Of a stretch of 64,000 bases of DNA, positions 16,978 through 25,248 are shown piece by piece. The notes below the pieces were generated by a model. It did no database searches. It saw only the letters and a program-made list of their open reading frames with translations, and had not been told where the DNA came from. The first letter of the stretch is position 1. Each line of letters opens with the position of its first letter. The position numbers were made by a program, and so were the translations under genes. This stretch comes from JAKALD01 sp963817785 (GTDB lineage: Bacteria > Pseudomonadota > Gammaproteobacteria > Burkholderiales > SG8-39), in contig CAWFPL010000003.1 of assembly GCA_963817785.1 (NCBI GenBank), positions 310,001 through 374,000 of the forward strand, written 5' to 3'.

Positions 16978-17625
16978 TCACGCATTGCGTGCGCTGAAGG
17001 TCTGCACCTGAAAGCGCTTGCCGGCCCGCGATTCCACTTGGCGCGACTCCGTCTGCTCGAGGCCTTGCCGCGCTGCGAGTGCCTGCAGGCCTTTGGGCGA
17101 CACGAGACGCATGACCCGGGATAGCGCTTGAACGCGCGCGAACGGCGAAGGTGTCACCACGGCGACGCTGAGGCTCGGGAGCTGTACGATAGTAGCCAAG
17201 GTTCCGCTAGGGACAAGCATCAGCCGAATGCGCTTCAAGGCAGCAGCTACGTCGACGTACTCGAGCACAAACGCCGCGAACACAAGGTCAACGGGAGCGA
17301 AGCCGAAGTCGTCTTTCTCGATATCGCCGACGAGCAGCTCGATCCCCGGGATACGGCCTTCGAATCGTGCGCCACAGGCGCCGATGTAGGCCGGATTGAT
17401 GTCGATGCCGACCACGCGCTTGGTGACATCTGGCGATATGCGGTCAAAGCCATTGCCGCCAGCGCAGCCGAGGACAGCGACGGAGCGCGGCGCGTGGCCT
17501 TCGAGCATCTCCGCGAACACGTCGCCGAGCAGCACTGCCTGCGCCACCTCGGGCAGCGCCATGTGAGCTTCATATTCCGGGAGGGGGAGTTGGAGCCAAG
17601 GATTGGTCACCTGGACCTCAATCAA
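16978..17625 (-). CDS. SAM-dependent methyltransferase
   Basis: The 215-residue protein has the class I Rossmann methyltransferase order: motif I VAVLGCAGGNGFD near residue 49, the acidic end of strand 2 in VVGIDINPAYI near 71, and a motif-II-like VDLVFAAFVLEYVD near 112. The substrate is unknown. It overlaps the MOSC-protein gene by 8 nt, so the pair is translationally coupled and transcribed from the MOSC side. Confidence 0.8.
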   Translation of the reverse strand: MIEVQVTNPWLQLPLPEYEAHMALPEVAQAVLLGDVFAEMLEGHAPRSVAVLGCAGGNGFDRISPDVTKRVVGIDINPAYIGACGARFEGRIPGIELLVGDIEKDDFGFAPVDLVFAAFVLEYVDVAAALKRIRLMLVPSGTLATIVQLPSLSVAVVTPSPFARVQALSRVMRLVSPKGLQALAARQGLEQTESRQVESRAGKRFQVQTFSARNA

Positions 17626-18409
17626 TCAGGCGAACCTCGTCGCCAACGCGAATGGTGCCTCCAGGGCCATCCGTGGTCATCGCGACCGCAAAGGTGGGCG
17701 CTTCCGCTGCGTAGACGCTCTTGAGTACCTTAAGGATGGGCAGGTCGCGTTCGCCGGTCTGTGGGTTTGCGTGCGTGGCGAGACACCTCGTCTTCGGTCG
17801 CACCACCCGGAAGGTGACTTCGCCGATTCGAACCCGTCGGCCGAGCCACTCTTGTTCCTCCCAGGCCCGAAGGCCTTCGACGGCCACGTTCGAGCGAAAC
17901 CGAATTTCGGTCAAGGCCGGGTCTCCGGCTGCCTCGGCGACCGCTGCGAGGCTCTCGCGGCTATGGAGCGTGACGTGGCCGGCTTCGCTGTCCTGGTAGC
18001 GCGGTGTCCGTCCATCACCGATTAGGCGCAAGGGCAGACGCTCGCGGTGAGAGGTGAGAGGATTCTCGGGGAGTTCGAGGACGAAGCGCTGAACCGCGGC
18101 CGCAATACGGTCTCGTCCCTCTTCGCTTAGCGCCTCGTGGGCGAGGACCGAGCCCGCAGCCGCGATTCGCAGCCTTTGCTCGGCATGGTCAAACCGGACC
18201 TGCAGGCGCGCCAGGCCGGGCGTGTTCACCAGCGCGACGTGTTCGTGCTTCGTGGCCCAGCCATCGCCAACCACGCTGGAGTTGGCGAAGCGAAAGGCGA
18301 GCACCCGGTCGCCGGCGATGCGACCTTCGGCAAGCACCGAGAGCGCATTGCATTCTACTGGCGCGAAGCCTTTTAGCGGGTAGCGGTAGAGAGCGGAAAC
18401 CTGCGGCAT
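17618..18409 (-). CDS. MOSC domain protein
   Basis: The 263-residue protein has an N-terminal MOSC beta-barrel (SALYRYPLKGFAPVECNAL) and a C-terminal MOSC domain with the conserved cysteine in RPKTRCLATHANPQTGERD. MOSC proteins carry sulfur or bind molybdenum cofactor, as in molybdenum cofactor sulfurase and the mARC family. The partner enzyme is not visible nearby. An IS21 element is inserted only 43 bp upstream of its start codon, so the native promoter has probably been separated from it. Confidence 0.85.
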   Translation of the reverse strand: MPQVSALYRYPLKGFAPVECNALSVLAEGRIAGDRVLAFRFANSSVVGDGWATKHEHVALVNTPGLARLQVRFDHAEQRLRIAAAGSVLAHEALSEEGRDRIAAAVQRFVLELPENPLTSHRERLPLRLIGDGRTPRYQDSEAGHVTLHSRESLAAVAEAAGDPALTEIRFRSNVAVEGLRAWEEQEWLGRRVRIGEVTFRVVRPKTRCLATHANPQTGERDLPILKVLKSVYAAEAPTFAVAMTTDGPGGTIRVGDEVRLID

Positions 18410-18540
18410 TGGGCGGGTTGGCCAATCTCGGCGCTGGCTACTTCGCCCCGAATGTTGCCGGGGATGTAAAAGCGCGTCATTTTGAGGATGGGCGCGCGAT
18501 GGGTCGGTAGGCGCACTCGGGCGAGAGGGGAAGGCAACGA

Positions 18541-18750
18541 TCAGAACGGCGGATCGGTGCTCGGGGGATCGACATCAAGATCGTGCTGTGCGATGTCGGC
18601 GGGTGGTTGATAGTAGCGGCGAAGCTGGGCGGCGTAGTGACGTTCGAGCGCCTCGGTGAGCTCGTAGAGGAACTCGAGCAGGCTTGCAGCGGCCTCATCG
18701 GAGAGCCCGGTGGGCAGACACACGAGCGGCAAATCGTTGGGTCGCAACAT
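18541..18750 (-). CDS. IS21 accessory small protein, 69 residues
   Basis: MLRPNDLPLVCLPTGLSDEA starts an acidic helical protein that lies just after istB and is identical in both copies of the element. It probably belongs to the IS and not to the host. It overlaps no other real gene. Function unknown. Confidence 0.5.
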   Translation of the reverse strand: MLRPNDLPLVCLPTGLSDEAAASLLEFLYELTEALERHYAAQLRRYYQPPADIAQHDLDVDPPSTDPPF

Positions 18751-18762
18751 CGGCTTCAGCGC

Positions 18763-19563
18763 TCACTTGCGTGGGGCGCGGCCGCGGGATTTCGCTTTGT
18801 GTGCGGCGCGTTCCTGGGCTTCCTTGAGGCGGTAGGATTCGCCCTCCAGGGCGATGATCTCGGAGCGGTGGAGGAGTCGATCGATCAGGGTGACGACGCA
18901 AGCCGCGTTGGGGAAGACCTGATTCCATTCGCCAAAGACCTTGTTCGTAGTCAAGGCGACGGGCCGCTGGGCCTGGTAGCGGCGGGTGATCACCTCGAAG
19001 AGCAGGTCGGCGTAGCGGCTGTCGTAGGACAGATACCCGAGCTCATCAATGCACAACAGTGTCGGGCTGCTATAGCGGCGCAGGCGCCGCGCGAGCGCGG
19101 TGCTCGAGTCCTGGGCGGCCAGGTCATGGAGCATGTCCGAGGCGAGGGTGAAGCGCGCGCTGTAGCCCTGGAGCAGCGCTTGGTGGGCGAGGTTTTTCAT
19201 GAGCATCGTCTTGCCCAGGCCGTTGGGGCCGATCAGGATCACGTTGGCGGCTTCGGCGAGGAAGCCGAGCGAGAAGAGCTCTTCGATCGCGGCGCGATCG
19301 CACTTGGTGGGCCAGGCCCAGTCGAACTCGGCAAGCGGCTTGAAGGCGCCCAGGCGGGCGTTGTCGAGCCGACGCTTGAGCGAGCGCCGGGTGCGCTCGG
19401 CCTCCTCGATGTCGATCACCCGCGCGAGCCAGGGCTCGGCGAGGAGTTCGGGCAACTGCTCGAGCAGCCCGTAGAGGCCGAGCCGGCGCAGCCGGCCGCG
19501 GGCCGCCTCAAGACTGAGGTTCGTCGTCGGTGTGCTCGGGATTCGATCGCTCGGGGCGTTCAT
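18763..19563 (-). CDS. istB: IS21 transposition helper ATPase IstB (copy 1)
   Basis: The 266-residue AAA+ ATPase assists IstA in target selection. Walker A is GPNGLGKT, Walker B LLCIDELGYLSYD, and the sensor region ALTTNKVFGEW is also visible. Its start overlaps the end of istA by 56 nt, a normal IS21 arrangement for coupled translation. Confidence 0.95.
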   Translation of the reverse strand: MNAPSDRIPSTPTTNLSLEAARGRLRRLGLYGLLEQLPELLAEPWLARVIDIEEAERTRRSLKRRLDNARLGAFKPLAEFDWAWPTKCDRAAIEELFSLGFLAEAANVILIGPNGLGKTMLMKNLAHQALLQGYSARFTLASDMLHDLAAQDSSTALARRLRRYSSPTLLCIDELGYLSYDSRYADLLFEVITRRYQAQRPVALTTNKVFGEWNQVFPNAACVVTLIDRLLHRSEIIALEGESYRLKEAQERAAHKAKSRGRAPRK

Positions 19564-21049
19564 CGGGGACTCCTTCGGCGAGTCGTTCGTAATCGCTTAA
19601 GGGCTGCGAGCGCACGCTCAAGTGCTCGAGCCGCGGGTCCTTGGGCAGCGCGACCGCAATGGGCGGGCGCTCGCCGCGCGCATGGGCATGGGCGTCGATG
19701 AAGTGGCGCACGGCCCCGAGGTGAGCGGCGTCTTCGGCGAGCGCGGCGGCGATCGCCGCCTCGAGGGCCTGGGCGCCGTGGCTGTCGAGCAACTGCAGTA
19801 GCCCCCGGGTGAGCACGCCCAGATGAGCGCCGCGCTCAGCGGCACGCAGGAACAGGGCCTTCGCACTGGGGGCGGCGTGCTGCAGGCGGTCCTGCGCGCG
19901 ATGCGCTCGGGCGGCGCGCTTTTGGGCGACGAGCGCTTCGAGATGCTTCGGGTCCTCGATTTGCACACCGCGATCGAAGCTTCTGGGGTGAGTGGCGAGG
20001 ACTTGAGCGCCCTCGAGGATGCGCACGCTCTGGAGCGTGGCGAGCACGACCAGGGTGCGGTTGACGTGCGTGTGAGGAATCGAGTACTCGTTCCAGTCAA
20101 AGCGCACGTAAGGCGTCTTATGCACGCTCGCCTCGATTCTCGCTTCGCACGGGAACGGGTTATCAGGCAAGGCGAGAAGACAGGAGCGCTCCTCCTCGAA
20201 CACCTCGCGCACGCTGCGCGTACGATCCTCGGGGCAGGGCCGCTCGGCGGCCGCCCCCGCGCACCACGCAAGCGCTTGCGCGTTCAGATCCTCGAGATCG
20301 CGGAACGTGCGCCCGGCGAAGAACGCCTCGCGGGCAAAACGAATCGAGCGCTCCACGCGCCCTTTTTCATTTCCGCGCGCCACCGCCACGGGCCGCGGCT
20401 GGAACCGGTAATGGGCGGCCAGCTCGAGCAACTTCGGATGGAAGCGAATCGCCTGATCGACGCGCTCGAGCACGGCGCTCTTAAGATTATCGTAGAGCAA
20501 GACACGCGGCACGGAGTTGAAATACGCGAACGCCTCCACATGGCCGCGCAGGAACTCGCTCATCGAGGCGCCCAGATAAAAGCGCAGGAACAGCATCCGC
20601 GAGTACGAGAGCACCATCACGAAGGCCATCAGAGGACGCACGGCGCGGCCCACGGCGAGCTTGCCGAAGTGAGCCCAGTCAGTCTGGCCTTGGTCCCCCG
20701 GCAATGTGCGTAGCCGCAGATAGGCTTCGGCCGCCGGCCGTGGGCGCAGCCGCGCCACGATCGCGCGGAAGTGATCCGCAGCGCCCGGATAGCCGCGGCT
20801 GCGCACCATCGCGTACAGGCGCGAGGCACGTAGTGTCGGATACTTGGCGAGCGTCTCGGTGATGAAGCCGACATAGGGCTCGACGATCGAGGCGCGCGCT
20901 GTGCGCGGGGCCGTCAGCACGCCGGCTTGAGCGAGCACGCGGCGCACGGTGCCGTGGTGCACGCGAAGCTGCCGAGCGATTGTGCCCACGGGCCAGTGCT
21001 CGGTGTGATGCAGGCGCAGGATCTCGGCTTCGAGCGCGCGCGGGATCAT
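19508..21049 (-). CDS. istA: IS21 transposase IstA (copy 1)
   Basis: The 513-residue transposase has an N-terminal helix-turn-helix (GTIARQLRVHHGTVRRVL) and a DDE core: Asp in GDQGQTDWAHFG, Asp in VLLYDNLKSAVLER and Glu in NEKGRVERSIRFAREAFF. It appears intact. The ATG ends at 21049. Confidence 0.95.
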   Translation of the reverse strand: MIPRALEAEILRLHHTEHWPVGTIARQLRVHHGTVRRVLAQAGVLTAPRTARASIVEPYVGFITETLAKYPTLRASRLYAMVRSRGYPGAADHFRAIVARLRPRPAAEAYLRLRTLPGDQGQTDWAHFGKLAVGRAVRPLMAFVMVLSYSRMLFLRFYLGASMSEFLRGHVEAFAYFNSVPRVLLYDNLKSAVLERVDQAIRFHPKLLELAAHYRFQPRPVAVARGNEKGRVERSIRFAREAFFAGRTFRDLEDLNAQALAWCAGAAAERPCPEDRTRSVREVFEEERSCLLALPDNPFPCEARIEASVHKTPYVRFDWNEYSIPHTHVNRTLVVLATLQSVRILEGAQVLATHPRSFDRGVQIEDPKHLEALVAQKRAARAHRAQDRLQHAAPSAKALFLRAAERGAHLGVLTRGLLQLLDSHGAQALEAAIAAALAEDAAHLGAVRHFIDAHAHARGERPPIAVALPKDPRLEHLSVRSQPLSDYERLAEGVPDERPERSNPEHTDDEPQS

Positions 21050-21064
21050 GGCGCGCAGCCCTCT

Positions 21065-21499
21065 TTATGGTCCGCCGCGTAACGCTCCCAACCGTGCGAA
21101 GGCCGAGAGCGCCCGAGCGCAGAAACTGCAGCGCGGCCCCGCGCCCGGCAAGGTGCGCGATCCAACCGGCGGACTTTGGCCATCATGTACCAGCCTTGTG
21201 CTGTCAAGCGAAGTAGCCACCACTGTGGCAGCCAAGGCGGCACGAGGGGAACCCTGATGCGTCACTTTATGGGCTTGGCGCATGCGCCAGGTCCGCTGGC
21301 GCGCCGCGTGGCGGCACGCCCCGCGGAAGCTCAACTGGTAGCGCTGCCCGGCGCGGCGTAACGACTCGCGCCGGCGAAGCGCCGCGCACCCCCCGGCGCA
21401 GTAGATGTTGCCGTGGTCGCAGCGCCGGCACACCTGCACCTGCTCGCCGCAACGCCGGCAGTTGTAGAGCCGATGAGACGCCTCGGGCACCGCCGCCAT
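21065..21499 (-). CDS. IS21 passenger zinc-ribbon protein (copy 1)
   Basis: The 144-residue protein begins MAAVPEASHRLYNCRRCGEQ and holds paired CxxC motifs (CRRC, CRRC, then YCAGGC), followed by an Arg-rich stretch ending KVTHQGS. Proteins with this pattern are found in front of istA in one group of IS21 elements. It may bind DNA or regulate transposition; this is not established. The second CxxC reads CRGC in copy 2. Confidence 0.6.
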   Translation of the reverse strand: MAAVPEASHRLYNCRRCGEQVQVCRRCDHGNIYCAGGCAALRRRESLRRAGQRYQLSFRGACRHAARQRTWRMRQAHKVTHQGSPRAALAATVVATSLDSTRLVHDGQSPPVGSRTLPGAGPRCSFCARALSAFARLGALRGGP

Positions 21500-21941
21500 G
21501 CACGCGTTCCAGGCAAGGACTGGACAACGCCGTGCATTGCGGGCATAAAGGCAATGCAGACGACGCGCGCGCGCTTCGCGTGCGCCGCCCGTGTAGAAGG
21601 CCCGGGGTTCTTCCAGGAACTCGCCCGGGCCTTCGTTTTTGCGGCGTCTGCGCTCAAGAATAGCGCGAGCCCGCGGCCTTGGCCGATCGGCCCAGCCGAT
21701 CGAGCGAGCCGCTCATCACAGCCTCGAGACCCAAGGTACAACACCTCAGAGCATTGCGCCGCCCGCTCAGGCGTCGAACCCATCTCACCGGGCAAATTGG
21801 GCAACGGGCAGCGCGCCGACGGGATATCCACCGCGGCACGCGTTCGCGTGCGTCTTGATCGCCGCCCGCGCGCCGCCGTGGATATCCCTGCGCGGGTGAG
21901 CGCACGATCAGAAATTCATCGAACCTACGCGGCGAAGGATT

Positions 21942-22352
21942 TTAGGGGCGCTGCGCGTCAAACCCCAGCAACACGCGGTTCTCGACCCCCGTTAACACCC
22001 CGAACACCGCTTCAGGCGAGTATTGCGACCAGCCCATCGAGAACATCGGCCTCATCGACCTCATTTGCTTCATACCCTTCATGGGGGGCATCTGCTTCAT
22101 GGACTTCATCGACTTCATTTGGCGCATCGGCTTTATCGGGCCCCCACTAGAGCCTTCCGTGAACAAAAGCGTGTTGCCATGTTCGTCGTAAATGGAACCG
22201 GACTCGAAGAAGCCCAGGTGCCTGCCGCTGAAACTGTAGATGGAGCCACCGTCGACGTAGGCGATTGGCACGCCGCCAAAAGTGCAAATCGCACCTCCGT
22301 CCTCGGTATAGGCGTAGGGCCGCCGGGTCTTATCATAGAAATCGAGTGACAC
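21942..22352 (-). CDS. 4-fold beta flower-type protein with Met-rich basic tail, 3' end altered by IS21
   Basis: The GTG at 22352, preceded by GGAGGAGCC, gives a 136-residue product. The first 75 residues are four short repeats of the form YxxDGGxIxxFxGxxxGyx (for example GGAICTFGGVPIAYVDGGSI), a pattern of the 4-fold beta flower domain. A basic tail with Met at about every third residue follows (KPMRQMKSMKSMKQM and onward). The last about 18 codons lie inside IS21 copy 1, which was inserted near the end of the gene, so the native C terminus is lost. Function unknown. Confidence 0.6.
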   Translation of the reverse strand: MSLDFYDKTRRPYAYTEDGGAICTFGGVPIAYVDGGSIYSFSGRHLGFFESGSIYDEHGNTLLFTEGSSGGPIKPMRQMKSMKSMKQMPPMKGMKQMRSMRPMFSMGWSQYSPEAVFGVLTGVENRVLLGFDAQRP

Positions 22353-22646
22353 GGCTCCTCCGAGAAATTGGGAGTAACAGCTTGAGGGCGTCTGCAGGTA
22401 TTCCGCGCCGGCCGAGGTTCGCGACGATTGCCCCGCAAAGCGCGCGCTTCCCCTCGCACGAGCGCCCTTCGAGCAGGTCAACGTCGACCAAGCCCAACCA
22501 CGCGTCTTTCCCAGGAGGTGCGGCAAACTGATGCGGTTCGTGCCCGCTGAGCCGAAACGTCCTGTGTCTTCAGGCCTTCCATCAGCGCAGCGTGTACCAC
22601 GTCATTGAGTTCCTCTTCCTCCTGTCTCGAGCATTGCTTGCAGACT

Positions 22647-25121
22647 TCAATGGTCGAATTCGGCATGGCAAGCCTCTCGCAACAGGGTCTCAAATGGCTC
22701 GGCCGCAACTGGCGGACTGAAAAGATGACCTTGCGCCTGGTCGCATCCCAGCTCGCGCAGGACCTCCAGCTGGGCCTGGTGCTCGACGCACTCGGCGACG
22801 ACCGAGAGCTTAAGCGTGTGTGCGAGTGCGATGACCGCTTTGACGATTGCGTGGTCCTCGGCGCGCTCGGCCACATCGCGGATGAAGCTGGCGTTGAGCT
22901 TTAGGCTACTCACGGGGAAATTTTTGAGGTAGGCGAGGGCGGAGTAGCCGGTGCCGAAATCGTCCACCGATAGGCGAACCCCAAAGGCCGTGAGCTCGCG
23001 CATGATGCCCGCCGCTTCGGCAATGTTCAGAATCAGGGTGCTTTCGGTGATTTCGAAATCAAGCAGCTCGGGCGGGTGACCCGTCTCCTTGAGGACACGT
23101 CGTACGGTCCCCAAGAGCTTCTGATTGAACTGGCGTGCAGAGAGATTAACCGCCATCCGCAGGGGCGGATAGCCACGGTCCAGCCACGCTCGGTTCTGCC
23201 TGCAGGCGGTCTCGAGCACCCATTCGCCGATGGGGCCGATGAGTCCAGCCTCCTCTGCCAAGGGGATGAAGAGGCCTGGGGACACCCTGCCCAATAGCGG
23301 GTGGTTCCAGCGGAGCAGCACTTCCATGCCGCAGATTCGCCCGCCATCGGCGATGGACACCTTCGGTTCGTAGTGCAGCACCAGTTGCCCGTTCGCTGCC
23401 GCTGTGCGCAAATCCGTCTCGAGGGCGAGCCGCGAGCGCGCGTCGCTACGCCGTTCTCCGGAGAAGCACACCACTGCATTTCCGCCCAAGTGCTTGGCCT
23501 GATACATCGCGATATCGGCGTTCCTGAGCAGCACTGTCAGAGTGTTCGCGTCGTCGGGGTAAACAGAGACCCCAATGCTGCAGCGGTTCGCGAGACTCGT
23601 TTCTTCGACGACGAAGGGCTGGTTAATGATGCCAACCAGGGGTTGAGCAAGCGGAACGGGGTCCTGCTCGGAGGTCAGCGGAATCAGCAAGCCGAACTCG
23701 TCGCCACCGAGGCGAAATACGGCTCGCTCCGCCGGAAGGAACCGCCGCAGGCGCGCTGCAATCTCTTTGAGCAGTACGTCACCGGCGTGATGTCCGAGCG
23801 AGTCGTTGATGACCTTGAATCGGTCAAGGTCAATCATGCAAAGGCAGAACCGGCCGCCGGCAGCCACCAGGCGTTCGGCTTCTTCGGGTAGTTCGGAGCG
23901 GCTCAGCAGTCCGGTCAGCTCATCGTGGGTGGCCAAGTAGGAGACGCGCGTGGCTGCTTTCACGCGCTTAGTAATGTCTCGCACGGCGACGGCTTGGTAA
24001 AGGGTTTCGCCTGCCTCGTCGAACGCGGTGGACACGTCCACGAGCACCGGAAACGCGCTGCCGTCCCGCCGCCGAGCTTTGCTCTCAAACGCGTTATGAC
24101 CGTGCACCCGAGCCTGCTGCATGCACTCCGATAATTGAAGACGAGCTTCTGCGGTGAATACGTGACTGAGGGGTTTGTCGACGAGCTCTTCGACCGTGTA
24201 GCCGTGCATGCGCGCAAACGCCGCATTGACAAGTTCGAGCCTCTCGCCATCGGCACTGGTCACCGCCATGCCGAAGTTGGCGGTCTCGAATAGGTGACGC
24301 CAACGCTGAAGCACCAGTTCGGCTTGCTTTCGCTCGGTGATATCAACGCACAGCCCGACGGCCCCAATCGTCCTGCCACCCGCAATGACGGACACGACAA
24401 TATTTTGGAACGTGCGCGAGCCGCTCTGGTCGGTGTATCGCCACTCATTGTCTACCGGTTCACCGGCGAGCGCCCGCTGCGTAGTGTTCTCCCACTCGCG
24501 CACAGCGGCATCCGGTAAGCCCGACTCCCGTGGCAGCCTGCCGACCAGGTCGCCCCATTGCCGACGCGAAGCCTCATTCTGCAGCGCGCAGCGACCATCC
24601 GGCGTGGTTATCCAGAGCGGGAAAGGAATGCTATGAATGGCCGCGAGCGCCGCTTCGGCCTGGAGCCACTCGGGCTCATCGAGCCTGAGCCGGCGCCGGT
24701 CCGCTATGACGCAAAGGACACTACCACCATGTTCGTCCTGCCGCGCCTTCCATAGCTGAACTGGCATCCGGCTGCCGTCGCTGCGGACAACCCATAAAAC
24801 GACGACTTCTCCAAATGGGGCGTTGTGCACATCGGGAATCAGGTGCGCTGCCGGCATGCCCCGAAGACGTCCCGCCTGGTACCCCAGCAGTTCTTCCAGC
24901 CCGACAGTGCTAGAGCTGATGCACTGCGCTGAATCGAGAATGAGTGCCCCAAGCGGTGGGCTGAGCACAGCATCGAACCGTGTTGGTCCCGTCTTCCAGC
25001 TAGCCGGAAGGCGCGATGCGGTCGGCGATTCTCTGGAGTGTCCGTTTTCGTCCACGGGAGCTGGCCTATTGCGATACCACTGGATAACAGCATCCGAGCA
25101 TGGCTGACCCGCCAGCCACAA
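22647..25121 (-). CDS. PAS-GGDEF-EAL protein (cyclic-di-GMP turnover)
   Basis: An 824-residue cytosolic signalling protein. Three PAS-like regions lie at about 50-140, 155-265 and 275-388, the last two ending in the usual DITERKQ/DITKRVK linkers. The GGDEF domain has an intact RLGGDEF motif (472-476) and DLDRFKVINDSLGH. The EAL domain reads EVL (600-602), and keeps NLSARQF, FEITES, VDDFGTGYSALAYL, AECVEH and CDQAQGHLFSPP; the usual KID of the lysine loop is KLN. It may make c-di-GMP, break it down, or both. No membrane segment is visible. The start is the first Met of the frame and is uncertain. Confidence 0.88.
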   Translation of the reverse strand: MWLAGQPCSDAVIQWYRNRPAPVDENGHSRESPTASRLPASWKTGPTRFDAVLSPPLGALILDSAQCISSSTVGLEELLGYQAGRLRGMPAAHLIPDVHNAPFGEVVVLWVVRSDGSRMPVQLWKARQDEHGGSVLCVIADRRRLRLDEPEWLQAEAALAAIHSIPFPLWITTPDGRCALQNEASRRQWGDLVGRLPRESGLPDAAVREWENTTQRALAGEPVDNEWRYTDQSGSRTFQNIVVSVIAGGRTIGAVGLCVDITERKQAELVLQRWRHLFETANFGMAVTSADGERLELVNAAFARMHGYTVEELVDKPLSHVFTAEARLQLSECMQQARVHGHNAFESKARRRDGSAFPVLVDVSTAFDEAGETLYQAVAVRDITKRVKAATRVSYLATHDELTGLLSRSELPEEAERLVAAGGRFCLCMIDLDRFKVINDSLGHHAGDVLLKEIAARLRRFLPAERAVFRLGGDEFGLLIPLTSEQDPVPLAQPLVGIINQPFVVEETSLANRCSIGVSVYPDDANTLTVLLRNADIAMYQAKHLGGNAVVCFSGERRSDARSRLALETDLRTAAANGQLVLHYEPKVSIADGGRICGMEVLLRWNHPLLGRVSPGLFIPLAEEAGLIGPIGEWVLETACRQNRAWLDRGYPPLRMAVNLSARQFNQKLLGTVRRVLKETGHPPELLDFEITESTLILNIAEAAGIMRELTAFGVRLSVDDFGTGYSALAYLKNFPVSSLKLNASFIRDVAERAEDHAIVKAVIALAHTLKLSVVAECVEHQAQLEVLRELGCDQAQGHLFSPPVAAEPFETLLREACHAEFDH

Positions 25122-25248
25122 GTGAGCACGTGAAGCGCGGCGTCAACAGCATGGAGTACTCGGCCTCCGCATGCAGCTGCCGATAGCGCACTGCCAACTA
25201 TGATAGCGAAGGTCGCGTCACGCAAGAGCCGCGCGCTGCGCGGGACCC

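Larger units (their letters stand above)
18453..21997 (-). mobile_element. IS21-family insertion sequence, copy 1 (3,545 bp)
   Basis: The ends are TGTTGCCGGGG and, on the other strand, TGTTAACGGGG. It is flanked by the perfect 7-bp target duplication CCCCGAA (18446-18452 and 21998-22004), so the boundaries are secure. It encodes, in transcription order, a zinc-ribbon protein, IstA, IstB and a small acidic protein. A nearly identical copy lies inverted at 41363-44907; at least one base differs, changing Arg to Gly in the zinc-ribbon protein. Confidence 0.95.

Noticed and set aside
18583..19701. Long plus-strand frame opposite istB (and its twin at 43659-44777)
   Set aside because: It is the antisense shadow of istB/istA in very GC-rich DNA; residues are G/A/R/E-rich without domains.
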